A DNA stretch of 64,000 nt from an uncultured Lachnospiraceae bacterium (GTDB lineage Bacteria > Bacillota > Clostridia > Lachnospirales > Lachnospiraceae): NCBI GenBank assembly GCA_947173495.1, contig CAMWFQ010000009.1, positions 1 to 64,000 of the forward strand, read 5' to 3'. A program made the translations under genes and the position numbers. The first letter of the stretch is position 1; each line of letters opens with the position of its first letter. Shown here piece after piece: positions 53,043 through 61,171 of the stretch. The notes under the pieces were generated by a model. The model was not told the origin of the DNA. It saw only the letters and a list, made by a program, of their open reading frames with translations, and searched no databases.

Positions 53043-53936
53043 TTATAGTCCGGGCGGCTTACACTGACGGAAATCAGTAGGAGAGCAGCCCATTTCCTTC
53101 CGGAACACATTTGAAAAATAATTCTGCTCTTCGTATCCCGACATAGCGCCGATGATTCCGACAGGGAGATCCGTATCCTGCAAAAGCCGTACGGCATTCT
53201 GAATCCGCAGCTGCTGCCGATAATCGGTTATGCTCATTTTCATATTCTTTTTAAACAGGTGACTGAGCGTGGATACGCTGCAGTGACAGTATTCTGCAAT
53301 ATCCTTTACGGATACGGGCCGGGCATAGTGGCGGCGCAGGTAGACCACGGCATGGCTGAGGATATTGCTTTGAGTGACATTTGCGACAGACTGTGCGGAA
53401 TCGGGTGGAAGCTGATGGTATAAAAGCTCAAACATTCTGCACAGAGGCGCTATCTCTGTACGGAGCGCTTCTATGGAAGGCAGCTCCGGGGACAGGTTCC
53501 GGTAATAGGATTGCAGTAGTTGTTCTTCGTTATATCTATATTTTTTTGCAACATATTTAATCCGTTCTATGGATACATCATCAGAAATCCGATAACCGCT
53601 GACACTGATGAATGCGAGAACGGAATGCTTTTCATCCCGGACAGGGAATACCCGGACAGGGAATACATATTCGCCCATTCCGGCATAACAGATTCCTTTC
53701 ATGGGGCCGTCTGCACAGGCCTCCAATACTTTTTTCTGCCTCTCAATGCAGTGATCCCATGCGCTTTTGTCTGATTTGACCATCAAACAGAAGGGATTGC
53801 TGCTGATATTATAGGGAGTTAAAAGTGTCATATAATTCTGAAGGGGAATAAAAAAATTATGAAAAGCCAGATAATAGCCCCGGTTTTGCAGGACTTCAAA
53901 ATAACGGGCAATGTCGTGAATCAGTTCTTCTATCAT
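53043..53936 (-). CDS. AraC-type regulator with PocR sensory domain
   Basis: 297-residue regulator on the minus strand. An N-terminal PocR-like ligand-binding domain (about 5-165; FCLMVKSDKSAWDHCIERQK, then CYAGMGEYVFPV with the conserved Cys/Gly motif) is followed by an AraC double helix-turn-helix (about 195-295; SVKDIAEYCHCSVSTLSHLF). PocR domains bind small molecules such as hydrocarbon derivatives or diols. Start at ATG 53936 with AAGGAGAT. It is divergent from two FAD oxidoreductase genes (54064, 55612), which are its probable targets. Confidence 0.88.
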   Translation of the reverse strand: MIEELIHDIARYFEVLQNRGYYLAFHNFFIPLQNYMTLLTPYNISSNPFCLMVKSDKSAWDHCIERQKKVLEACADGPMKGICYAGMGEYVFPVRVFPVRDEKHSVLAFISVSGYRISDDVSIERIKYVAKKYRYNEEQLLQSYYRNLSPELPSIEALRTEIAPLCRMFELLYHQLPPDSAQSVANVTQSNILSHAVVYLRRHYARPVSVKDIAEYCHCSVSTLSHLFKKNMKMSITDYRQQLRIQNAVRLLQDTDLPVGIIGAMSGYEEQNYFSNVFRKEMGCSPTDFRQCKPPGL

Positions 53937-54063
53937 TCATATCTCCTTGCACGAAATTATAGATTATTGACAGAATAATATCTTCTTTTTTTACCAGAAT
54001 CATTCTATCATGATTTTAACAAACAGAACAGTACTCAGAGACAAAAAGGAGGGAAAATTGAAA

Positions 54064-55353
54064 ATGAAGATTATAGAGGAAAGAAGAGAGATCCCGGTAT
54101 GGGAGGAGACAGACGTACTGGTGGCCGGCGCAGGACCGGCCGGCGTATCGGCGGCGATTACCGCAGCCAGAGAGGGCGCGTCGGTTATCCTTGTGGAGCA
54201 GTCGGGAAACGTAGGGGGAATTGCTACGGAAGGGCTGATGAGCCACTGGACGGGAAACACTGAGGGCGGTTTCTATGAGGAAATCCTTGCCCGATCTTCC
54301 GATACGGACGTAAATGACAGAGAGATGCAGAAGGTGATCAATCCCGAGAAGCTCAAAACCGTGCTTCTGGAAATGCTTGAGGAGGCGGGAGTAAAGCTGC
54401 TGCTTTATACCTTTGCCTGCGAGCCGGTCATGGAAGGGGACAGAATAAAGGGAATCATCGCCGAAAACAAGTCGGGCCGGGGAGCCATTCTGGCGAAGAT
54501 CGTAGTGGATGCCAGCGGAGATGGTGATATCGCGGCCAGGGCAGGCGCACCCTATTACACGGGAAGAGAGACGGATGGAAAAATGCAGCCGGCGACCATA
54601 ATGTTCAAGGTAGCCGGAGTGGACGTGGAAAGAGGGGTTTTCCCGGGGGGCTTTGAGGATCATCTGGCAATCCCGGCAGGCGATATTCAGAAGCTGGGAG
54701 AAGAGCATCTTCCCGCTCCGGCAGGACATGTACTGTTGTACAGAACCACTCTTCCGGGTGTAGTCACCTGCAACATGACCAACTGTACGGACATTGACGG
54801 GACGAAGGCGGAGGATCTGACCCGGGCCACGATTGTGTGCCGGAAGCAGATGGATGCGATTGTGAACTTCCTGCGGGAGTATGTGCCGGGATTTGAAAAG
54901 TGTTACCTGATCAGCTCCGCTTCTCTGGTGGGGATCCGGGAGACCAGACACTTTAAAGGAGAGGCGCAGATCACCCAGGAGGACATCCTGCAGGCGAGAG
55001 TCTTTGAGGACTGGGTGGTTGCGAAAGCCCATTTTAACTTTGACGTTCACAATATCACCGGAAGCGGCCTTGATGAGACGGGAGCACAGAAAAAATTTGG
55101 ACAGAAAAAAGGCTACACCATTCCTTACGGGTGTTTTGTTCCTTTAAAGGTGGAGAATCTGTATCTGGCGGGAAGAAACATCAGCGGTACCCATATGGCC
55201 CATTCCAATTATCGGGTGATGCCCATTTGCGCCAACATGGGGCAGGCAGTGGGAGTTGCCGCAGCTATGTGTGTGAAAGAAGAATGCAGCCCCCGCAGTC
55301 TGGAGGCGAAAACGGTTCAGGCAAGGATGCTGGAGCTGGGAGTGGAGCCGTAG
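54064..55353 (+). CDS. FAD-dependent oxidoreductase (FAD_oxidored family), short
   Basis: 429-residue flavoprotein. The N-terminal Rossmann fold binds FAD (VLVAGAGPAGVSAAITAARE, G22-x-G24-x-x-G27; Glu near residue 43 in ILVEQ). The C-terminal part ends in LYLAGRNISGTHMAHSNYRV, the FAD-binding cap of this family. AGGAGGG lies ten bases before the ATG; a TTG at 54058 is an alternative start. Divergent from the PocR-AraC regulator and followed by a second, related flavoprotein after a repeat array. Substrate unknown; a sugar, cyclitol or aromatic is possible. Confidence 0.85.
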   Translation: MKIIEERREIPVWEETDVLVAGAGPAGVSAAITAAREGASVILVEQSGNVGGIATEGLMSHWTGNTEGGFYEEILARSSDTDVNDREMQKVINPEKLKTVLLEMLEEAGVKLLLYTFACEPVMEGDRIKGIIAENKSGRGAILAKIVVDASGDGDIAARAGAPYYTGRETDGKMQPATIMFKVAGVDVERGVFPGGFEDHLAIPAGDIQKLGEEHLPAPAGHVLLYRTTLPGVVTCNMTNCTDIDGTKAEDLTRATIVCRKQMDAIVNFLREYVPGFEKCYLISSASLVGIRETRHFKGEAQITQEDILQARVFEDWVVAKAHFNFDVHNITGSGLDETGAQKKFGQKKGYTIPYGCFVPLKVENLYLAGRNISGTHMAHSNYRVMPICANMGQAVGVAAAMCVKEECSPRSLEAKTVQARMLELGVEP

Positions 55354-55523
55354 GAGAGTAAGCGGAACCGTAAGGGGCAAGCGTGCGGGAGCTATGAGTG
55401 AGCCGTAGAGGGCGAGCGTGCAGGAGCTATGAGTGGAGCCGTAAGGGTCAAGCGTGTGCGGGAGCCGGGTGTGAAGCGTAAGGGGGCAAGCGTGTGTGGG
55501 AGCCGGGTGTGGAATGTAAGGCA
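55348..55523. repeat. 35-38 bp tandem repeat array
   Basis: Units anchored on GTAAGG/GTAGAGGG begin at 55370, 55405, 55441, 55478 and 55516 (spacings 35, 36, 37, 38), with shared GCAAGCGTG and GGGAGCC. The array begins in the stop region of the first flavoprotein gene (GGAGCCGTAG), which itself looks like a unit end. It sits between two co-oriented flavoprotein genes and has no coding character. Confidence 0.75.
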
Positions 55524-55611
55524 GCTGGCAGTAGAGAAGAGCAGCGGAATGCAGCGCATCCGTATCCGGATACAGACGCAGGAAGGGTCCGGAGGAAAGG
55601 CAGAGAAAAAT

Positions 55612-57384
55612 ATGGAAGAACAACTCATAACAAAAGAATTTGACTTTGTAATTGTGGGAGGAGGAATGGCCGGCGTATGCGCGGCTCTTGCGGCGGCCAG
55701 AGGCGGCGCGCGCACAGCGCTTGTGGAGAACCGGCCAGTCCTGGGCGGCATGGCCAGTTCGGAGCATCGGATGCACATCTGCGGCGCCGATCATCATATG
55801 TCCAATCCCAACCTGCGGGAAACCGGTATTCTGGAGGAGATCCTGCTGGAAAACAAAAGAAGAAACCCGGAGATGAACTACCCGGTATTTGACGCCGTCC
55901 TGTGGGAAAAGGTGAATTTCCAGGAGAATCTGGAATTGTTTTTGAATACCCATATGACGGAAGTGCTCTGCCGGGAAAACAGCATCCGGGAGATCAAAGC
56001 GGAGCAGATGACCACGGAAAAGAAATACTGTTTCCGGGCCCCATTATTTATGGATGCCACAGGAGATGGCACCTTGGGAGCCAGGGCAGGAGCAGAATAC
56101 CGAATGGGAAGAGAGGCGGAAGGCACTTACGGGGAAACGCTGGCGCCCACTGCAGAGGATCATGTGACCATGGGGAATTCTCTGATGTTTCTGGCGAAGG
56201 ATATGGGACATCCGGTGCCTTTTGTAAAGCCCTTCTGGGCAAATACCTATACAGAGGAACAGCTCCGTTTTCGGGATCATGAGGATGTCACCTCCGGCTA
56301 CTGGTGGATTGAGCTGGGAGATGAGAAGCACAACACCATCACGGATACGGAGGAGATCCGGGACGATCTGCTGAAAACCGTCTTTGGCGTATGGGATCAT
56401 ATTAAAAACGGCGGCGATCACGGAGCGGAAAATCTGGATCTGGAGTGGGTGAGCTTTCTTCCGGGAAAACGGGAGAGCAGAAGGCTCTTGGGGGACTATG
56501 TTCTGACCCAGAAGGACTGTCTGGAAAATACAGACTTCCGGGATGCGGTTGTCTATGGCGGATGGCCCATGGACATTCATACAGAGGGCGGGATGCTGAA
56601 CGAATCCGACAATCCCACTGTATGGAATCAGGTCAACGGTTTGTATCGGATCCCCTACCGCTGTCTGTACTCCGTCAATATTGAAAATCTGTTTCTGGGC
56701 GGACGTGCCATCAGCTGTTCCCATGTAGCCTTTTCCTCCACCAGAGTGATGGCGACCTGCGCCGTGGCGGGTCAGGCGGCCGGGACGGCGGCGGCCATGG
56801 CTGTTGAAAAAAAGCTTTCCCCGAGACAGGTGCTTGACCATGTACGAGAGCTGCAGCAGAGGCTGCTGAAAGCGGACTGCTACATCCCCGGCCTCAAAAA
56901 TGAGGACGAAAAGGATCTGGCCAGGAACGCCCGGGCCAGCGCCAGTGCAGAGCTTCCGGGATGCGGGGCGGAGAATGTGATCAACGGAATTCCCAGAACC
57001 GTGGGGGATGAGAAAAACTGCTGGATGGCTCCCATGAGCAAATCTCCCGTGCTTTCCCTGAAATGGGAAGAGGAGATTCGACCTGCCCAGGTGCGAATTC
57101 TTCTGGATTCCAATTTAAGCAGAGAGATTACGCCCTCCATTAACAGAGGCGTGCTCGCCCGCCAGGCAAAGGGAACGCCGCCTGAGCTGATACGGGATTT
57201 CAGGCTTATTTTCTGTAAAAAAGGGGAAGTGAAGAAAGAATTACTCTGCGATGGAAAGGGGCAGCGCCTGCAGGTGATAGATATAGAGAAAGAAATATCT
57301 GCGGATGAGATCCGAATCCTGCCTCTTGGCACCTATGGCAGTGAGAATGCGGCTGTGTTTGAGGTGCGGGTGTATGGGAGGTGA
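55612..57384 (+). CDS. FAD-dependent oxidoreductase (FAD_oxidored family), long
   Basis: 590-residue flavoprotein. FAD-binding start FVIVGGGMAGVCAALAAARG (G16-G18, G21), conserved LGGMASSEHRMH (second dinucleotide loop) and the family end LFLGGRAISCSHVAFSSTRV at about 435. An additional C-terminal beta-rich domain (about 460-590) is absent from its neighbour. The frame stays open from 55429 but that portion is repeat array; the ATG at 55612 with upstream GGAGGAAAGG is chosen. It may act together with the flavoprotein at 54064, as a pair working on the same compound. Confidence 0.85.
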   Translation: MEEQLITKEFDFVIVGGGMAGVCAALAAARGGARTALVENRPVLGGMASSEHRMHICGADHHMSNPNLRETGILEEILLENKRRNPEMNYPVFDAVLWEKVNFQENLELFLNTHMTEVLCRENSIREIKAEQMTTEKKYCFRAPLFMDATGDGTLGARAGAEYRMGREAEGTYGETLAPTAEDHVTMGNSLMFLAKDMGHPVPFVKPFWANTYTEEQLRFRDHEDVTSGYWWIELGDEKHNTITDTEEIRDDLLKTVFGVWDHIKNGGDHGAENLDLEWVSFLPGKRESRRLLGDYVLTQKDCLENTDFRDAVVYGGWPMDIHTEGGMLNESDNPTVWNQVNGLYRIPYRCLYSVNIENLFLGGRAISCSHVAFSSTRVMATCAVAGQAAGTAAAMAVEKKLSPRQVLDHVRELQQRLLKADCYIPGLKNEDEKDLARNARASASAELPGCGAENVINGIPRTVGDEKNCWMAPMSKSPVLSLKWEEEIRPAQVRILLDSNLSREITPSINRGVLARQAKGTPPELIRDFRLIFCKKGEVKKELLCDGKGQRLQVIDIEKEISADEIRILPLGTYGSENAAVFEVRVYGR

Positions 57385-57450
57385 ATGCAGCGCTCTGATA
57401 TCTGCTGAAAATATTTGATAAATTGCCGATAGTGATATAAACTATTCTAA

Positions 57451-57480
57451 AGGGAACGACGAGTAAAATTGTCGTTCCCT
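57451..57480 (+). other. Perfect 10-bp inverted repeat before the LytTR regulator
   Basis: AGGGAACGAC (57451-57460) and GTCGTTCCCT (57471-57480) flank a 10-base AT-rich loop; there is no U-tract, so it is not a terminator. It lies downstream of a weak promoter (TTGATA 57415, TATAAA 57436) and 47 bp before the regulator ATG, where it could be an operator or mRNA hairpin for autoregulation. Confidence 0.45.
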
Positions 57481-57527
57481 ACAGGTGCAGGCGTTTATCA
57501 GGGAATCCGGGACGGAGAGAGAAAAAT

Positions 57528-58220
57528 ATGTACAGGCTGGCAATCTGCGACGACAATCAGGCGGACATCGCCTATCTGCAGGTATTTCTGGAAAGGTGGG
57601 CGGCAGAGACACAAGCCGCTTTGAAAATAGAGAGCTTCCCATCTGCGGAAGCGTTTCTTTTCCGGTATGAGGAGGAAGCTTTTGATCTTCTACTTCTGGA
57701 TATCGAGATGGGAGAGATGAGCGGCGTAGAGTTGGCAAGGAAGATCCGGCAAAAGGATCACCTTGTGCAGATTATTTTTATTACGGGTTACATGGACTAT
57801 ATAGCGGAAGGGTACGATGTGGAAGCGCTCCACTATCTGCTTAAGCCTGTGACGGAAGAAAAGCTTCGGGCGGTTCTTGAGAGGGCGCTGCGGCGGCTGG
57901 AGGCCGGGGAAAAGGAGCTGTGCCTGTCGCTGCCGGGAGCAGTGGTGCGGATACCCCTCCGGGAGATCCGTTATCTGGAGGTGCAGAGAAATTATGTGAC
58001 GGTCTGCGGACAGGAGATCTACAGAGTGAAAAAGACGCTGAATGAACTGGAGCAGGAGCTGGACGAGCGCTTTTTTCGGATAGGACGGTCGTATATCGTA
58101 AACCTTCATTTTGTCAGAAAGGTTACCAGAACACAGGTAATCTTAAAGGATGGAGGTCAGCTCCCCCTTTCCCGGAAATTTTATGAGGAAATCAACCGGG
58201 CGATGATACATTATTTTTAA
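57528..58220 (+). CDS. LytTR-family response regulator
   Basis: 230-residue regulator: receiver domain with Asp58 (LLLLDIEMGEMSGVELA) and a LytTR DNA-binding domain (about 125-230; RYLEVQRNYVTVCGQEIYRV and ERFFRIGRSYIVNLHFVRKV). Start ATG after GAGAGA-type site. Cognate kinase encoded at 58326. A pair of 21-bp-spaced direct repeats upstream of the ABC exporter genes (59011-59041) is the expected LytTR target architecture. Confidence 0.9.
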   Translation: MYRLAICDDNQADIAYLQVFLERWAAETQAALKIESFPSAEAFLFRYEEEAFDLLLLDIEMGEMSGVELARKIRQKDHLVQIIFITGYMDYIAEGYDVEALHYLLKPVTEEKLRAVLERALRRLEAGEKELCLSLPGAVVRIPLREIRYLEVQRNYVTVCGQEIYRVKKTLNELEQELDERFFRIGRSYIVNLHFVRKVTRTQVILKDGGQLPLSRKFYEEINRAMIHYF

Positions 58221-58231
58221 AGGAGAATACT

Positions 58232-58393
58232 GTGAAAAATAAATTTTTCACAAACGAACTTGTTCGTTTTGCAAATATTGTGCTGACGCCCAAATTTGCA
58301 GGTGCCGGCAGCAGGGAGGATTATAATGTCATTACCGAAACTATCTTTCCGGGAAAAAAGAATGGACAGGCGGATCGCGGCTTATCAGAGTGA
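58232..58393 (+). CDS. Small ORF, possible remnant of a kinase N-terminus
   Basis: A GTG at 58232 follows AAAGGAG by five bases and opens a 53-codon frame starting MKNKFFTNELVRFANIVLTP. It overlaps the kinase start at 58326 in another frame. The start lies in hairpin-forming DNA (GTGAAAAA/TTTTTCAC at 58232-58251, AACGAAC/GTTCGTT at 58253-58268). Because the kinase lacks transmembrane segments, this could be the leftover beginning of a longer kinase after an internal deletion, or an independent small protein. Confidence 0.35.
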   Translation: MKNKFFTNELVRFANIVLTPKFAGAGSREDYNVITETIFPGKKNGQADRGLSE

Positions 58394-59000
58394 TCTCCTC
58401 GCCACCCACTATGCTGAGGTGGAGAACATGTACCGGCAGATGAGAGGGTGGCGGCATGACTACCGCAACCATATACAGGTGCTGAAGAGCTATCTGGCCA
58501 TGGGAGACGTAGAAGCGGCTTCCGATTATCTGGATGCCCTCAGCGAGGATTTAAGCTCTGTGGATCCGGCACTGAAAACGGGAAATAAAATGATGGATAT
58601 CATCTTAAGCAGCAAGATATCCCTTGCCAGATCAAAGAACATCCGGGTGGAGGCGGATGCCCATGTGCCGGTGGCACTTGCCACTGCCGAGATCGATCTC
58701 TGTGTTATCATTGGGAATCTTTTTGACAATGCCATCGAGGCGTGTATGGCGCTTCCGGAAGAGGAGCGGATGATCCGGGTATATATGGAGATGAAGAATA
58801 CCCAGCTCTATATGTCTTTCACCAACAGCACTGCCTTAAAGAAGCAGAGAAAGGAAAACGGACGTTTCGCCTCAACCAAAGGCGCGGGGCACGGCTGCGG
58901 GCTGGTGCGTATTGATACCATTATAGACAGGTATCAGGGATATATCAGCAGAAACAGCGAGGACGGCGCGTTTACCACGGAGGTTCTGCTGCCCCAGTGA
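58326..59000 (+). CDS. Short soluble GHKL-type histidine kinase
   Basis: 224-residue kinase with no membrane segment: phospho-acceptor region MRGWRHDYRNHIQVLKSYL (His44; the HDYRNH box is typical of AgrC/DcuS-like GHKL kinases) and a GHKL ATPase domain (N-box NLFDNAIEACM, glycine box near GAGHGCGLVRI). Typical relatives have an N-terminal sensor; here it is missing, so it must sense in the cytosol or through a partner. GGAGG site before ATG 58326; the longer frame from 58296 has none. Pairs with the LytTR regulator at 57528. Confidence 0.85.
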   Translation: MSLPKLSFREKRMDRRIAAYQSDLLATHYAEVENMYRQMRGWRHDYRNHIQVLKSYLAMGDVEAASDYLDALSEDLSSVDPALKTGNKMMDIILSSKISLARSKNIRVEADAHVPVALATAEIDLCVIIGNLFDNAIEACMALPEEERMIRVYMEMKNTQLYMSFTNSTALKKQRKENGRFASTKGAGHGCGLVRIDTIIDRYQGYISRNSEDGAFTTEVLLPQ

Positions 59001-59010
59001 AAAGAATTGT

Positions 59011-59041
59011 TTTCATCCCCCCAGTGATGCATTTCGTCCCC
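59011..59041 (+). promoter_or_regulatory. Direct repeats fitting a LytTR-regulator binding site
   Basis: TTTCATCCCC (59011-59020) and TTTCGTCCCC (59032-59041) repeat with a period of exactly 21 bp, i.e. 10-bp boxes with 11 bp between them. LytTR proteins bind two direct repeats of 9-10 bp on one face of DNA with this kind of spacing. The site overlaps the terminator at 59037 and lies about 90 bp before the first ABC gene. A possible extended -10 is TGTTATGCT near 59067. Confidence 0.6.
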
Positions 59042-59066
59042 GGAATGTATTGCCGGGGGATTTTTA
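59037..59066 (+). terminator. Terminator between the two-component genes and ABC exporter
   Basis: TCCCCGG and CCGGGGGA pair around AATGTATTG and are followed by TTTTTA. A plausible rho-independent terminator, so the ABC exporter genes should have their own promoter. Confidence 0.65.
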
Positions 59067-59131
59067 TGTTATGCTGTTTACGATAGTACGCCGCATGGGG
59101 AGGCTTTGCGAAAGGAGATGGACTTACGAAA

Positions 59132-60970
59132 ATGAAACACTTGAAAACAAAGGCCGCTGTAAAATATGGAATGCTGAGCAATTCCCGGTTTATGATAAAG
59201 GAAGCGCTGGCCGCAAATCCCGTTGTGCTGATCTACACCTTACTGCAGGCCTTGTTTGTGGTGACGGCATCTCTCCTGGAGCTGTATGTGACTCCTGTTA
59301 TTCTGGGGAATCTGGAGCGGCATGACACGCTGGAAAAGCTGCTTGGCAGTATCGGCTTTTTTTCTCTGGGGATCATGGGGATTTATGCGCTTTCCGCATA
59401 TCTCGAAAATAATCAGATGTTTATGAGGACGCCGGTGCGCCTTTATATTATTTCCAGGATGTGGCAGAAGGTGGGTACCTGTTCTTATCCGGTCAGGGAA
59501 AGCCAGGAGTTCATCCGGGCTTTTGCAAAGGCGACCGATGCGTCTATGGGAAATGCATCTGCGGCGGAGTACATATGGAATACCTTTGCCGAGATCATAC
59601 AGAATGTTCTTGGATTTCTGATTTATTTGTATTTGCTGACCCATGTGGATCCTGTGATCATCATTGTGACGCTGGTAGTTGCGATTACCGGCTATCTGGT
59701 GAGCAGCCGTCTAAACGGCTGGGGATACCGGCACAGGCAGGAGGAAGCCGATATCAAAAACCGGTTTTTCTATTTCAGGGACAGGGCAAGGGACCGACGT
59801 CTGGCCAAGGATGTGCGTCTCTTTGGCATCGGAGACTGGCTGGGGGAGCTTCTGGATAAATGTATGAGAATGCTGCAGGATTTCTATCTGAGGAGAGAGA
59901 GAATATATCTGCTGGCAGATCTTACGGATATTGTCCTCTCTTTTTTGCGGAATGGGGTAGCCTACGCTTGGTTGCTTTATCTGACACTTCAGGGAAACTT
60001 AAGCGCTTCGGAATTTCTGCTCTATTTTACCGCTGCCGGAGGCTTTACCACCTGGATCACCGGAATCATGCGCAGTTTTTCCCAGTTGCATAAGCAGAGT
60101 ATGGAGCTTTCCTGTATCAGGGAGCTGCTGGATTATGAGGAGATTTTCCTTTTTGAGGAGGGAAGGGCGCTGACAGCGGCAGAAGGGGTTGCCTGTACCA
60201 TAGAGCTCAGGGATCTCACTTTTCGCTATCCGGGATCAGGGCAGGCAATTTTTTCCCATTTGAATCTGACCCTGCATCCGGGAGAGAAGCTGGCGGTGGT
60301 AGGGGCAAACGGCGCCGGCAAGACTACGCTGGTAAAGCTGATCTGCGGCTTTTATGATCCCGATGAGGGGGAGGTGCTGTTGAATGGGGTAAATATTAAG
60401 GAGTACAACCGAAGAGATTATTATCAGCTTTTTTCTGCGGTGTTTCAGGATTTTTCCCTGCTGGCGGGGGAAATAGGGGAGAATGTGGCCGCCTTTGATC
60501 AGAAGGTGGATCCTGACAGGGTGCGGGCGTGTGTGGAAAAGGTGGGACTTGCCGGAAAGATCGAATCCCTTCCCGAAGGGTATCACACCCATCTGGGTAA
60601 AGAAGTGTACGATGACGCGGTGGAACTCTCAGGCGGGGAGATGCAGCGGCTGATGATGGCAAGGCTCCTTTATAAGGACAGTCCCATTATGATTCTGGAT
60701 GAACCGACTGCGGCGCTGGATGCCATTGCCGAGAGCGAGATTTATGAGAAGTACCATGATATGAGCCAGGGGAAGTCTTCTGTTTTCATTTCTCACAGGC
60801 TGGCATCCACCCGCTTCTGCGACCGTATTATTCTGCTGGAAGAAGGGAAGATTGCGGAGGAGGGAACTCATGAGGAGCTGCTCGCACAGGGAAAAAGCTA
60901 TGCAAGGCTTTTTGAAATTCAGAGTAAATATTATGTGAGCGGACCGGATACGGGCAGCAGTGAAATGTGA
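59132..60970 (+). CDS. ABC exporter half-transporter A
   Basis: 612-residue fused permease-ATPase. The membrane part (about 1-340) has six hydrophobic helices; the nucleotide-binding domain has Walker A VVGANGAGKTT (near residue 390), Q-loop VFQDFSLL, signature LSGGEMQRL, Walker B IMILDEPTAAL and H-loop FISHRLAS. All catalytic motifs look intact. Partner gene is at 61149; together they likely form a heterodimeric exporter of a peptide or lipid-like molecule regulated by the LytTR system upstream. AAAGGAG lies about 13 bases before the chosen ATG. Confidence 0.9.
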   Translation: MKHLKTKAAVKYGMLSNSRFMIKEALAANPVVLIYTLLQALFVVTASLLELYVTPVILGNLERHDTLEKLLGSIGFFSLGIMGIYALSAYLENNQMFMRTPVRLYIISRMWQKVGTCSYPVRESQEFIRAFAKATDASMGNASAAEYIWNTFAEIIQNVLGFLIYLYLLTHVDPVIIIVTLVVAITGYLVSSRLNGWGYRHRQEEADIKNRFFYFRDRARDRRLAKDVRLFGIGDWLGELLDKCMRMLQDFYLRRERIYLLADLTDIVLSFLRNGVAYAWLLYLTLQGNLSASEFLLYFTAAGGFTTWITGIMRSFSQLHKQSMELSCIRELLDYEEIFLFEEGRALTAAEGVACTIELRDLTFRYPGSGQAIFSHLNLTLHPGEKLAVVGANGAGKTTLVKLICGFYDPDEGEVLLNGVNIKEYNRRDYYQLFSAVFQDFSLLAGEIGENVAAFDQKVDPDRVRACVEKVGLAGKIESLPEGYHTHLGKEVYDDAVELSGGEMQRLMMARLLYKDSPIMILDEPTAALDAIAESEIYEKYHDMSQGKSSVFISHRLASTRFCDRIILLEEGKIAEEGTHEELLAQGKSYARLFEIQSKYYVSGPDTGSSEM

Positions 60971-60990
60971 TGCAGATACAGGAGGTTACT

Positions 60991-61092
60991 ATGAAAGTCA
61001 AAGACTTTCATAGTATGGATGGCCATGCGGCCCGCGAAAGCGGCAGGCTGAGCATGCTGGGAGGTTACTATGAAAGTCAAAGACTTTCATAG
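60991..61092 (+). CDS. Leader ORF 1 from the 79-bp repeat
   Basis: 33-codon frame starting at the first repeat ATG with GGAGG five bases upstream: MKVKDFHSMDGHAARESGRL and 13 more residues (SMLGGYYESQRLS). It ends at a TAG in repeat copy 2 because the period of 79 shifts the frame by one. Its first 21 codons equal the ABC protein start, except for one Gly/Ser change. It may be a by-product of duplication or a translated leader. Confidence 0.4.
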   Translation: MKVKDFHSMDGHAARESGRLSMLGGYYESQRLS

Positions 61093-61171
61093 TATGGATG
61101 GCCATGCGGCCCGCGAAAGCGGCAGGCTGAGCATGCTGGGAGGTTACTATGAAAGTCAAAGACTTTCATAG
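61070..61171 (+). CDS. Leader ORF 2 from the 79-bp repeat
   Basis: Identical in design to leader ORF 1: ATG in repeat copy 2, 33 codons, TAG in copy 3, about 20 bases after the ABC start ATG at 61149. It overlaps ORF 1 by 23 bp, so ribosomes finishing ORF 2 would be released right at the true start. Confidence 0.4.
   Translation: MKVKDFHSMDGHAARESGRLSMLGGYYESQRLS

Noticed and set aside
55429-55611. N-terminal extension of the long flavoprotein
   Set aside because: The 61 extra residues are translated tandem repeat and lack a ribosome site; the family starts at the ATG at 55612.
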